Shown here: positions 29,041 to 37,678 of the stretch, one piece after another | Layout: each line of letters opens with the position of its first letter | Position numbering within the stretch: position 1 is the first letter of the stretch | Assembly: GCA_027485835.1 (NCBI GenBank) | Contig: JAIXQG010000002.1 | Span: forward strand, 804,983-868,982 | DNA from: Alphaproteobacteria bacterium | Lineage (GTDB): Bacteria; Pseudomonadota; Alphaproteobacteria; UBA2136; UBA6156 | Direction: 5' to 3' | DNA: 64,000 nucleotides | The notes under the pieces: generated by a model | The model's database searches: none | What the model saw: only the letters and a program-made list of their open reading frames with translations | Told to the model about the DNA's origin: nothing | Position numbers and translations under genes: made by a program

Positions 29041-30876
29041 TTACTCGGCAGCGGCTTCGGCCTTCTTCTTGGCAGGGGCCTTTTTGGCCTTCGGAGCGGC
29101 TTCTTCAGCAGCTTCGGTGGCTTCAGCCTTGGCAGCAGCAGCCTTTTTGCCCTTTACGCCTGCTTGCTTGAGGGCGGCAGCCAGAGCGCTGTCACCTTCT
29201 TCGCTTTGGTTGGCGTATTCGGCTACGGCAGCGCGCTCTTCATCCTGTTGCAGGGCGCGAACGCTCAGGGACAGCTTGCGGTCCTTCTTCGACAAGACGG
29301 TGATCTTGGCGTCGATGGTTTGGCCTTCCTTGTAGCGGTTGGTGTCCTGCTCGGCCTTTTCGATACCGAGGTCGCGGGCACGGATGCTCACTTCCACGCC
29401 ATCGAGGCTGACAGTGATGCTGTCGGCGTCGGTGTCGACCACGGTTACCTTCACCACGTCGCCCTTGGCGCGGGTGTCGGCGATGTGGGCGAACGGATCG
29501 CCAGCCAGTTGCTTGATGCCGAGGGCCACGCGTTCCTTAGCCGGATCGATGGCCAGGATAACGGCTTCGACCTTGTCGCCCTTCTTGTAGGACTGCAGGG
29601 CTTCTTCGCCGGAGACATCCCAGCTCAGGTCGGAGACGTGAACCAGACCGTCGATTTCTTCGGTCAGGGCTACGAACAGACCAAAGTCGGTCAGGCTGCG
29701 TACGGTACCTTCGACCTTGTCGCCAACGTTCTGGCTCTTGGTGAAGGCTTCCCACGGGTTGTCTTGGCACTGCTTGAGGCCGAGACTGATACGACGCTTG
29801 TCGCGGTCGATTTCCAGAACCTGAACGGTCACCACTTGACCGGTGCTGACCACCTTGGAGGGGTGCACGTTCTTGCGGGTCCAGCTCATTTCGGTCACGT
29901 GGATGAGACCTTCGACGCCCGGAGCGAGTTCTACAAACGCACCGTAGTCGGTGAGGTTGGTGATCTTGCCGGAAACGCGTGCGCCGATCGGGTAGGTGTT
30001 GTCCACCTTGGTCCACGGATCGTCGTGCAGTTGCTTGAGGCCGAGGCTGACGCGCTGGGTCTTTTCGTCGAAGCGGGTCACGATCACGTCGATGCTTTGG
30101 CCAACAGTGAGCACCTCAGACGGGTGACCAATGCGGTGCCAGGCGATGTCGGTGATGTGCAGCAGGCCGTCGATACCGCCGAGGTCGAGGAACGCACCGT
30201 AGTCGGTGATGTTCTTGACGGTACCCTTGAGAACCTTGCCTTCCTTCATGTCGGCCATGATTTCATCACGGTTGCCCATGCTGCCTTCGTCGGTCACGGC
30301 GCGGCGGCTGACGATCAGGTTGTTACGCTTGCGGTCCAGTTTTACAACTTGGAATTCCAGCGGAATGTACATGAACGGGTTGGCGTCGGTGATCGGTTTG
30401 GCGTCGAGCTGGCTGCCGGGCAGGAAGCCCAGAACGCCGGTGACGTCTACCATGAAACCACCCTTAACCTTACCGAAGATGACACCCTTCACGGTCTCGC
30501 CAGCCTTGTGGGCGTTTTCGAGCGTGGTGAGAACTTCTTCGCGGCGGGCCTTTTCGCGGCTGAGGCGGGCTTCGTTGCGGCGGTCATCGAGGGACTCGAC
30601 GAACACGTCGACCATGTCGCCGACCTTGACCTTGACTTCGGAGGTTTCGAAATCTTCGAATTCCTTCAGCGGAATACGGCCTTCGGACTTCAGACCGATG
30701 TCGAGGGTGACGCATTCGCTATCCATTTTGATAACGATACCCTTAACGACGCTGCCGACTACCGGGTGGGCGTCGGTGAAGGTGTCTTCCAGACGTTTGG
30801 CGAAATCGATGTCGAAGGCTTTTTGGAGAGTCTCGGGAGAGACGGAAAACTCGTTAGAGTTATTGAAATTAGACAT
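29041..30876 (-). CDS. rpsA: 30S ribosomal protein S1
   Basis: S1 binds mRNA on the small subunit and helps translation initiation. The 611-residue protein has the six S1 (OB-fold) repeats of the proteobacterial form. Repeats 3-6 show the repeated G-x-V-x3-TDYGAFV-x-L and the DKRRISLGLKQC-like ends. The extreme C-terminus is a Lys/Ala-rich tail (about residues 570-611), longer than in E. coli (557 aa in all). It is a single-gene unit: the divergent sdhA lies upstream and a terminator downstream. The usual cmk neighbour is absent. Confidence 0.97.
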   Translation of the reverse strand: MSNFNNSNEFSVSPETLQKAFDIDFAKRLEDTFTDAHPVVGSVVKGIVIKMDSECVTLDIGLKSEGRIPLKEFEDFETSEVKVKVGDMVDVFVESLDDRRNEARLSREKARREEVLTTLENAHKAGETVKGVIFGKVKGGFMVDVTGVLGFLPGSQLDAKPITDANPFMYIPLEFQVVKLDRKRNNLIVSRRAVTDEGSMGNRDEIMADMKEGKVLKGTVKNITDYGAFLDLGGIDGLLHITDIAWHRIGHPSEVLTVGQSIDVIVTRFDEKTQRVSLGLKQLHDDPWTKVDNTYPIGARVSGKITNLTDYGAFVELAPGVEGLIHVTEMSWTRKNVHPSKVVSTGQVVTVQVLEIDRDKRRISLGLKQCQDNPWEAFTKSQNVGDKVEGTVRSLTDFGLFVALTEEIDGLVHVSDLSWDVSGEEALQSYKKGDKVEAVILAIDPAKERVALGIKQLAGDPFAHIADTRAKGDVVKVTVVDTDADSITVSLDGVEVSIRARDLGIEKAEQDTNRYKEGQTIDAKITVLSKKDRKLSLSVRALQQDEERAAVAEYANQSEEGDSALAAALKQAGVKGKKAAAAKAEATEAAEEAAPKAKKAPAKKKAEAAAE

Positions 30877-31119
30877 TTATCTATCTAACTGCCGAGGTTG
30901 TGCTGTATGCGGCCCGGGCATCGGCTTTTGCACGGGTTAGGGGGCTTATAGGGGGGAAATGATTGGATTGCAAGTAAAAGACATGGAAAAAGCCTTCTTT
31001 TTCAGTAAGGCGGCAGTGTGGCGGGGGAAACGCGGGGGCCACGTTGAAATGGCGTGGGTTTGGGCGATTGTGTGGGGTAGGGGATTGAAACCCTAGTTTG
31101 ATTGTGGTCTCGTGCTGGC

Positions 31120-32820
31120 ATGATTCAGCATGACATCTTGATTATTGGGGCCGGCCTTGCCGGTATGCGCGCAGCCTTTGAGGGGATTTCCGCCGGTTTG
31201 GATACCGCTGTGGTGAGTAAAATCCACCCGCTGCGCAGCCACAGCTGTGCCGCCCAAGGAGGCGTAAACGCCGCGATTAACCCGAAAGACGACTGGCGCC
31301 ACCACGCTTACGACACCGTGAAGGGTGCCGACTACGTGGGTGACCAGGACAGTATTGACCTGATGTGCAGTGAGGCGCCGCAGGCGGTGCTAGACATGGA
31401 TGCGATGGGGTGCCCGTTTAGCCGTGAGGAAGATGGAACCATTGCCCAGCGCGCGTTTGGGGGTCAGAACTTCCCGCGTACGGCCTATGCTGCCGACCGC
31501 ACCGGCCACGCCATGCTGCACACCCTTTGGGAGCAGGCGATCAAGCTGGGGACCAAGGTGTATGATGAATATTATCTGTTAAAGATTACGACCGACAACG
31601 GCCGTGCCAGCGGTGCGATTGTGATGGACATTAAGACCGGCAAATTGCACCAGATTAAGGCCAAGGCCGTGTGTGTGGCGACCGGTGGTTATGGCCGCCT
31701 GTTTGCGAGTAACACCAACGCCATGACCAATACCGGTGATGGTTTGGCCCACGCCATGCGTGCCGGTGCGGCGGCGGCCGACCTTGAGTTTGTGCAGTTC
31801 CACCCGACCGGTTTGCGCAACTCGGGTATTTTGATTTCTGAAGGTGTGCGCGGTGAAGGGGCTTATCTGATTGGTAAGGATGGCCAGCGCTTTATGCACA
31901 AGTATGCCCCGAACAAACTGGAGCTTGCCAGCCGCGACGTGGTGAGCCGCAGCATGACTACCGAAATTATGAATGGCAATGGCGTGAATGGTGGGGTGTT
32001 CCTCGACGTGCGTCACCTTGGCCGTGATTTGATTTTGGAGCGTTTGCCGCAAATTCGGCAATTGAGCATTGACTTTGAAGGGGTTGACCCGATTGATGCG
32101 CCGATTCCGGTACGTCCGACCTGTCACTACACCATGGGCGGGATCCGGACCGACAAAGTAGGCCATAGCGAGCAGTTGCCGGGCCTGTTTGCCGCCGGGG
32201 AAGCCGCCTGTGTGAGCGTGCACGGTGCTAACCGTTTGGGTGCCAACAGCTTGCTGGAAACCATCGTGTTTGGGAAAATCACCGGTAAGGAAATTGTGAA
32301 ATTTGTGACCGAAGGTGCCGGTAAAGACTGGCCGAACGTGGACAGTGCCGATATGCAGGAGGTTTCCGCCAGCATTGCCCAGCTCAAGGCGCGTCCGGCT
32401 GAGGGTGGGACGCGTCAGTCGGATATCCGTAAGGAACTGACCGAGGCGATGCAGGAGTATTGTGGTGTCTTCCGCAGTGCCGAAGGGTTGGCCAAGGCCA
32501 AGGCCGCGGTGGAAAAAGCCAAGGCCGACATGAAGAAACTGTGTGTGGATGATAAGACCGACGCGTTTAATACCGATGTGATTACCGCGCTGGAGTTGGA
32601 TAACTTAGTATTGCTGGCAGAAGCTACCGTATTGGCCGCGATTGAGCGGACGGAGAGCCGTGGGGCGCAATCCCGCGTGGATTACCCCGCCCGTGACGAT
32701 GCGAACTGGATTGTGCACATCACCAGCACGGTAGATAAGAATGGTAACGTGACGCTGGGCCGTGACCCCGTACGCACCGTGAATAACCCGGATTATGCGC
32801 CGGCCGAACGGAAATACTAA
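31120..32820 (+). CDS. sdhA: Succinate dehydrogenase/fumarate reductase flavoprotein subunit
   Basis: This 566-residue flavoprotein interconverts succinate and fumarate. It has the N-terminal FAD motif IIGAGLAGMRAA and the covalent-FAD histidine region RSHSCAAQGGVNAA (about residues 43-56). Also present are the catalytic FHPTGLRNSG, the substrate-binding ASRDVVSRSM and HYTMGGI, and the C-terminal GEAACVSVHGANRLGANSLL. The ATG at 31120 fits the family; an earlier TTG would add six residues. It is followed 20 bp later by the iron-sulfur subunit, but no membrane-anchor genes are in the window, so quinone coupling cannot be judged from this locus. Confidence 0.93.
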   Translation: MIQHDILIIGAGLAGMRAAFEGISAGLDTAVVSKIHPLRSHSCAAQGGVNAAINPKDDWRHHAYDTVKGADYVGDQDSIDLMCSEAPQAVLDMDAMGCPFSREEDGTIAQRAFGGQNFPRTAYAADRTGHAMLHTLWEQAIKLGTKVYDEYYLLKITTDNGRASGAIVMDIKTGKLHQIKAKAVCVATGGYGRLFASNTNAMTNTGDGLAHAMRAGAAAADLEFVQFHPTGLRNSGILISEGVRGEGAYLIGKDGQRFMHKYAPNKLELASRDVVSRSMTTEIMNGNGVNGGVFLDVRHLGRDLILERLPQIRQLSIDFEGVDPIDAPIPVRPTCHYTMGGIRTDKVGHSEQLPGLFAAGEAACVSVHGANRLGANSLLETIVFGKITGKEIVKFVTEGAGKDWPNVDSADMQEVSASIAQLKARPAEGGTRQSDIRKELTEAMQEYCGVFRSAEGLAKAKAAVEKAKADMKKLCVDDKTDAFNTDVITALELDNLVLLAEATVLAAIERTESRGAQSRVDYPARDDANWIVHITSTVDKNGNVTLGRDPVRTVNNPDYAPAERKY

Positions 32821-32840
32821 AGGTAATAGGAACTGAGAAT

Positions 32841-33878
32841 ATGAGTGACATGGCCTCCACAACCGTTACCTTTCGCGTTTTGCGCGGGACGATTATCAAC
32901 GACAAGCTGGTGCAGAAGACGCAGGACTTTGAAGTGCCGGTGGATGCGCGGACGACCGTGCTTTCGGCGTTGGAGTGGATTAAGGGTGAGATTGACGGGA
33001 CGCTGACGTTCCGCCGGAGCTGCCGCGCCAGTATTTGCGGAAGCTGCGGGATGTATATTAACGGCCGCACCCGTTTGGCCTGCAAAACCAAAGTGACCGA
33101 CTTGCTGGATGGTAATGCCTTTAAGAATATTGCCCCCGCCAAGAGTGCTGGTGTGATTGAGGTTGGCCCGCAGCGTAACCAGCCGGTGCTGAAGGATTTG
33201 GTGGTCGATATCACGCCCTTCTATGACAAGGTGAAGAAGCTTGATCCGTTTGTGCAGGATGGGCCGGAAAAGCAAATTCATGTGTCGAAGGATGCCTTTA
33301 GCCAAGTGAACATGGTGAGTAACTGCATTATGTGCGGCAACTGCTACAGCGACTGCACGGCGATGGTGGAAAACCCCAACTTTTTTGGCCCCGCCGCATT
33401 GGCCAAGGCTTACCGCTTTGTAGCTGACCCGCGTGAAGGCCATAAGACCGAGCGTTTGCAGGAGCTCTCTGAAAAGAACGGTATTTGGGACTGCACCCGC
33501 TGCAACATGTGCATTGATGCCTGCCCCAAGGGTGTGGCACCGATGGAAGCTATTGTGAAGCTGCGCAGCCTGGCGATGGAAGCCGGTATTACCGACAACA
33601 AGGGTGCCAAGCACGCGATGGTGTTTAAGGATGACATCGCGACATGGGGCGTGTTGAACGAGCCGTTCATGTTGCTCAAAACCGCCGGTGTGGTGGGGGC
33701 GTTGGGCCAGCTTGGTAATGCGCTTAACCTTGCCAAAAAGGGTAAGATTCCGAACCCGTTCCCGTTTGACCATAAGGTTGAGGGCTTGGATGAGGTGAAG
33801 GCGATTTATCAAGAGCTGAAGGCGCATCCGATTGATGTGAAGACGCGGAGTAATGATGATGGGCCGGGTGCGGGCTAA
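32841..33878 (+). CDS. sdhB: Succinate dehydrogenase/fumarate reductase iron-sulfur subunit, long form
   Basis: This electron-transfer subunit has 345 residues, about 100 more than the common SdhB. The plant-ferredoxin domain has C61, C66, C69 and C81 for the 2Fe-2S cluster. The second domain has CIMCGNCYSDC (about 162-172) and CTRCNMCIDACPKG (about 218-231). The latter has a full CxxCxxCxxxCP set instead of the three-Cys set for a 3Fe-4S centre, so two 4Fe-4S clusters are likely, as known for the non-classical (class E) enzymes. A C-terminal extension without Cys follows. Neither sdhC/D nor sdhE/F-like genes are adjacent; a terminator follows directly. Confidence 0.9.
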   Translation: MSDMASTTVTFRVLRGTIINDKLVQKTQDFEVPVDARTTVLSALEWIKGEIDGTLTFRRSCRASICGSCGMYINGRTRLACKTKVTDLLDGNAFKNIAPAKSAGVIEVGPQRNQPVLKDLVVDITPFYDKVKKLDPFVQDGPEKQIHVSKDAFSQVNMVSNCIMCGNCYSDCTAMVENPNFFGPAALAKAYRFVADPREGHKTERLQELSEKNGIWDCTRCNMCIDACPKGVAPMEAIVKLRSLAMEAGITDNKGAKHAMVFKDDIATWGVLNEPFMLLKTAGVVGALGQLGNALNLAKKGKIPNPFPFDHKVEGLDEVKAIYQELKAHPIDVKTRSNDDGPGAG

Positions 33879-33883
33879 AAATA

Positions 33884-33908
33884 ACAAGGGCCATGAGGCC
33901 CTTTTTTG
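33884..33908 (+). terminator. Terminator after sdhAB
   Basis: A 7-bp stem (AAGGGCC and GGCCCTT) with loop ATGA and a T-run lies 8 bp beyond the sdhB stop codon. It closes the two-gene operon and shows that no anchor gene follows. Confidence 0.85.
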
Positions 33909-33966
33909 TGCCGGATGTGGAGCGTTTTGGGTGGTGGCGCTTTTGGCTGCGTGGTAGGGTTTTGGC

Positions 33967-35454
33967 ATGAAAACGGGTGTAGGGCTCCAGCTCAAGCAAA
34001 AACAAGATGTGAGTATGACTGCCGAATTGCGGCAGGCGATTGAGATGCTCCAGCTTTCGGCACCGGAAATTGCCGACATGGTGGCGCGAGAAGTAAGTGA
34101 GAACCCGTGCCTTGATTATGAAGCTGAAGAAGATAGCAGCGACCGCGATTACAAAGCCGAGCGCGCGGGCGAAGACGTGAACGGCAAGACCGGTGATGGT
34201 CAACTGGTAGAATGGGACATGGCGTGGGACCAGTGGGCGATACGTGATGAGGGCGCTGGTGGCCCTGCAGGTGAGATGTATGGCGGCCTAGGTGGTGTCG
34301 GTGGTGGTGAGGACGAGGACGGGTTTGGCTGGGAGGCGCGTGCAACCAAGGAAGAAAGCCTTCAGGACTATTTGCTCAAGCAGTTTGAAGAAGTGGTGGA
34401 TGAGCCGAAGCTGCGGTTTGTCGGGCGGTTTTTGATTGATGCGGTGGATGATGCCGGTTACCTGCGTGCCGACATGGCCGAAGTGGCCGCGCGCTTAAAG
34501 GTAAGCGAAGATGTGGTGGACGATGCCCGCGCCATTTTGCAAACGCTGGACCCCGCCGGTGTAGGTGCGCGGGATTTACAGGAGTGTTTGCGGTTGCAGC
34601 TTCATGCCATGGGTAAGCTGGATGACGTGATGGACGCGTGTTTGAACCACCTCGATTGGGTGGGGCTGAAGGCGTGGGGCAAAATTGCGGCCGAGGTGAA
34701 TAGTATCCGTAAAAAAGACAAGAGCCAGAATGCCGATTGCGATGAGGAAGAAGTGCGGTTGGCGGTGGCAGATATTCAGCTGTGCAACCCCAAGCCAGCG
34801 GCGGGGTTTGGCAGTGCGAAAATTGATAGCGTGACGCCGGATGTAGTGGTGCTGAATACGCCCGATGGCTGGGTGGTGGAGTTGAATGGTGCGGCATTTC
34901 CAAGGTTGTTAGCCTACCCGCCTGCCAAGGATGGCGGGGCGAAAAGCCGTGGGGCCGATGAAGCCAAGAAGTTTATGACCGAGCGGTATGGCCGCGCCAA
35001 ATGGCTGGTCAATGCCCTAGAGCAGCGCGCCAAAACCACGCTGGCGGTCGCGCGTGCCGTGGTAGCCGCTCAGCAACAGTTTTTTGATGCCGGTGTGGAA
35101 TTTATGGTGCCGCTGACGTTGCGTACCGTGGCGGAAGGGATTGGCGTGCACGAGAGCACCGTGAGCCGTGTGGTGAATGGGAAGTTTATGCAGACGCCGT
35201 GGGGTGTGCTTGGGTTTAAGTACTTTTTTGCGAGTGGTGTAGGGAGCACTGGCGGTACCGTGGCGGTGGCGGCCACCAGTGTGCAGGCGCTTATCGCTAA
35301 GATGGTGAAGAGTGAAAACCCTGCCAAGCCGTTAAGTGATGAACAGATTGTATCCCTTTTAAAGACCGAGGGTGTGGAGGTTGCGCGGCGGACGGTTGCG
35401 AAGTACCGCGGAATTTTAGGCATACCGGGGACCAGTGAACGGCGGATGAGATAG
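33967..35454 (+). CDS. rpoN: RNA polymerase sigma-54 factor
   Basis: Sigma-54 directs RNA polymerase to -24/-12 promoters that need an AAA+ activator. The 495-residue protein has the three expected regions. The Gln-rich N-terminal activator-contact region is LKQKQDVSMTAELRQAIEML (about residues 9-28). An acidic linker follows (about 45-110, rich in Asp, Glu and Gly). The core-binding and DNA-binding domains end in the RpoN box ARRTVAKYRGILGIP (about 474-488), where the seventh position of the E. coli box is changed. An HTH-like GVHESTVSRVVNGK stands upstream. It is a single gene, without the usual hpf/ptsN neighbours. Confidence 0.95.
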   Translation: MKTGVGLQLKQKQDVSMTAELRQAIEMLQLSAPEIADMVAREVSENPCLDYEAEEDSSDRDYKAERAGEDVNGKTGDGQLVEWDMAWDQWAIRDEGAGGPAGEMYGGLGGVGGGEDEDGFGWEARATKEESLQDYLLKQFEEVVDEPKLRFVGRFLIDAVDDAGYLRADMAEVAARLKVSEDVVDDARAILQTLDPAGVGARDLQECLRLQLHAMGKLDDVMDACLNHLDWVGLKAWGKIAAEVNSIRKKDKSQNADCDEEEVRLAVADIQLCNPKPAAGFGSAKIDSVTPDVVVLNTPDGWVVELNGAAFPRLLAYPPAKDGGAKSRGADEAKKFMTERYGRAKWLVNALEQRAKTTLAVARAVVAAQQQFFDAGVEFMVPLTLRTVAEGIGVHESTVSRVVNGKFMQTPWGVLGFKYFFASGVGSTGGTVAVAATSVQALIAKMVKSENPAKPLSDEQIVSLLKTEGVEVARRTVAKYRGILGIPGTSERRMR

Positions 35455-35474
35455 CGCCAGTTTTTGTGGGTTAT

Positions 35475-35488
35475 TTGACCAAAATCAA
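35475..35488 (+). promoter_or_regulatory. Fnr-type operator upstream of the Crp/Fnr gene
   Basis: TTGAC-CAAA-ATCAA differs from the Fnr consensus TTGAT-N4-ATCAA at one base. It lies 24-37 bp before the ATG of the regulator gene, so it probably overlaps the promoter, which would suit autoregulation. Confidence 0.7.
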
Positions 35489-35511
35489 ATGTGTGGTGTA
35501 CGTTTTAGGTC

Positions 35512-36234
35512 ATGAAACGACTGATGATTGTTGATGGCCTGCTGACCTCTCCGTTAATGGCGGAACTGAAGACTCCTTTAGTGGAACAGATTGCCGCAGG
35601 CTGCCATACCAAGGAGTTTGCCGAAGGCGATGTGCTGTGCCACCAGAGCGATGCCGCGCATAGCGTATGGCTGATTCTGGACGGTTGGGTAAAACTGACG
35701 CGCGAAACGCTGGATGGCGGCGATGCCGTGTGGGACGTGTTGGGTGAAACCCATTTGGTGGGGCTTGAAACCCTGACGCCGCCGTTTACCTACACCACAC
35801 GTGCGGTGGCGGTGAGCGGGGTGACTGCGTTGGTGATTCCGCATACGGCCTTGCGCCATTTAATTGATAGTAATGGAGAATTTGCGCGGTTGGTGCTGAA
35901 GTTCGTTTTGCGTCAGCAGCAGGACGAACGGTTGGAGATTGAACACCGCACGCACCAGACCGCGCCGCAGCGGATTGGGTGCTTTTTGCTGAAGTTGGCG
36001 GGCACACCGCTGGATGGCCGGATTGATCTTCATCTGCCCTTTGACAAGGGCCTGCTGGCGGCGCGTTTGGGCATGCAGCCGGAGACGTTTAGCCGTGCGT
36101 TGGCCAAGCTAAAACAGGAAACGGGTTTGCGCATGACCGGTGCCCACGTACAGATGGACGATGCGGATGCGTTGCGGGCTTATACGTGCGGCGCGTGCTC
36201 GGGGAGTTACCCGTGCCATGGGCATGCTACTTAA
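35512..36234 (+). CDS. Crp/Fnr-family transcription regulator
   Basis: A 240-residue regulator with an N-terminal cyclic-nucleotide-binding-like barrel (about residues 30-120), a dimer helix (about 125-150) and a C-terminal HTH. The recognition helix is in GMQPETFSRALAKLKQ (about 183-198), whose E-x2-SR pattern is that of Fnr-type proteins reading TTGA half-sites. The N-terminal Cys cluster of E. coli Fnr is missing. Instead the C-terminus ends in CGACSGSYPCHGH, with three Cys and two His. Such a tail could bind iron or another metal, but this is inference. It lies 15 bp before hemN and has an Fnr box in its own promoter. It is the obvious candidate to control ccoN and ompW. Confidence 0.88.
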   Translation: MKRLMIVDGLLTSPLMAELKTPLVEQIAAGCHTKEFAEGDVLCHQSDAAHSVWLILDGWVKLTRETLDGGDAVWDVLGETHLVGLETLTPPFTYTTRAVAVSGVTALVIPHTALRHLIDSNGEFARLVLKFVLRQQQDERLEIEHRTHQTAPQRIGCFLLKLAGTPLDGRIDLHLPFDKGLLAARLGMQPETFSRALAKLKQETGLRMTGAHVQMDDADALRAYTCGACSGSYPCHGHAT

Positions 36235-36248
36235 GAGATAGGTGATGT

Positions 36249-37628
36249 GTGCAGGTTGCGATTCAGGACTCTGAGACCCCGTTGGCTGCAAAGCCGGAGA
36301 TGGAGCTGATTGCCAAATACGGTGGGCCGGTGCCGCGTTATACCAGTTACCCCACGGCGTTGCAGTTTCATGCCGGCGTGGGTGCGGCGACTGTTGAGGG
36401 TTGGCTTGGGAGTTTGCGCGATGCGGGCGAGGCCTCGGTTTACCTGCACATGGCCTATTGCAAGAGCCTGTGCCTGTATTGCGGGTGCAATATGAAGGTG
36501 ACCAACAAGCCCGAGACCATTACCGCGTATGTGGACGTGCTGATTGACGAGATGCGGCGCACGGCAGCGCTGTTGCCGGAACGGTTGAAGGTGGGGGCGA
36601 TTCACTTAGGAGGTGGCACGCCTAGCTATGTGCCGATGAAGGATTTGCGGCGCGTGTTTGCCGTGTTGAATGAGCTGTTTGATGTGACGGATAGTGCGGA
36701 GATTTCGATGGAGATTGACCCGCGCCAATTAGCCGAGGGGATGCCGGCGTTGTTGGGTGAGTTGGGATTCAACCGCGCGAGTTTGGGGATACAGGACACC
36801 AACGATGTGGTGCAGCAGGTGATACGCCGCGTGCAGCCGCAAGAGATGAACGTGCGTGCGGTAAGCCAGCTGCGGACGGCCGGTGTGCAGGATATTAACG
36901 TGGACCTGCTGTATGGCTTGCCGATGCAGACGCGTGCGACAATGCGCCAGACCGTGGCCGATATGATGGAGCTTAAGCCCAGCCGGATTGCGCTGTTTGG
37001 CTATGCGCATGTGCCGTGGATGAAGAAGCATCAGGCCGTGTTGGAGAACCATGAGTTGCCGGATGCCGAGGCGCGGCTGGCGATTTTTAACACGGCGGTG
37101 GAAGAGCTAACCAAGGCCGGTTATGTGGCGGTGGGGATTGACCACTTTTGCCTGCCGACCGACCCGATGGCGATTGCGGCCAAGGACGGTGAGTTGAAGC
37201 GTAACTTCATGGGTTACACCACCGATGCGGCGCCGGTATTGCTGGGGTTTGGGGCGAGTGCGATCTCGCAATACCGCCAAGGGTATGCCCAAAATATTAC
37301 GGCGCCGGCGGAGTATTTGGATGCCATGACGCGTAAGGGGTTGCCGATTGCGCGCGGTGTGGCGGTGAGTGAGGGAGACGTGGCGCGGCGCGGCGTGATT
37401 GAGCAGTTGCTGTGCGGGATGCGGGCCGAAGGGCGGGATTTGGATGACCTGTTGGTGCAGCGTGAGCGGTTGGAGGCGATGATTGGCGATGGTTTGGCCG
37501 AATGGCAGGGCGAACGTTTATGCGTGACCGAAAAAGGGCGGCCGTTTGCGCGGGCGGTGGCGGCGTGTTTTGATGCTTACCTTGGTAAGGGCGCGAGCAC
37601 CATGGGGCGGCATAGCAAGGGGGTTTAA
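36249..37628 (+). CDS. hemN: Oxygen-independent coproporphyrinogen III dehydrogenase
   Basis: HemN is a radical-SAM enzyme that converts coproporphyrinogen III to protoporphyrinogen IX without oxygen. The 459-residue protein has family length. It starts with the conserved VPRYTSYPTALQFH and has the radical-SAM motif CKSLCLYCGC (Cys71, 75, 78 and the extra Cys80). Next come GGGTPSY and the YGLPMQT region. The start is GTG at 36249, with an AGGTG site just before. It is co-transcribed with the Fnr-type regulator (15-bp gap), which fits its use at low oxygen to supply haem for the cbb3 oxidase. Confidence 0.95.
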   Translation: MQVAIQDSETPLAAKPEMELIAKYGGPVPRYTSYPTALQFHAGVGAATVEGWLGSLRDAGEASVYLHMAYCKSLCLYCGCNMKVTNKPETITAYVDVLIDEMRRTAALLPERLKVGAIHLGGGTPSYVPMKDLRRVFAVLNELFDVTDSAEISMEIDPRQLAEGMPALLGELGFNRASLGIQDTNDVVQQVIRRVQPQEMNVRAVSQLRTAGVQDINVDLLYGLPMQTRATMRQTVADMMELKPSRIALFGYAHVPWMKKHQAVLENHELPDAEARLAIFNTAVEELTKAGYVAVGIDHFCLPTDPMAIAAKDGELKRNFMGYTTDAAPVLLGFGASAISQYRQGYAQNITAPAEYLDAMTRKGLPIARGVAVSEGDVARRGVIEQLLCGMRAEGRDLDDLLVQRERLEAMIGDGLAEWQGERLCVTEKGRPFARAVAACFDAYLGKGASTMGRHSKGV

Positions 37629-37678
37629 TTGTTGTTTTTATTTTGATATAGTCTTTCAGTAATAAGGATATGTATCTG

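Noticed and set aside
29164-30888. Rightward frame (574 codons) opposite rpsA
   Set aside because: Antisense of a fully conserved S1 gene; its repetitive Val/Asp/Gly composition mirrors the S1 repeats.
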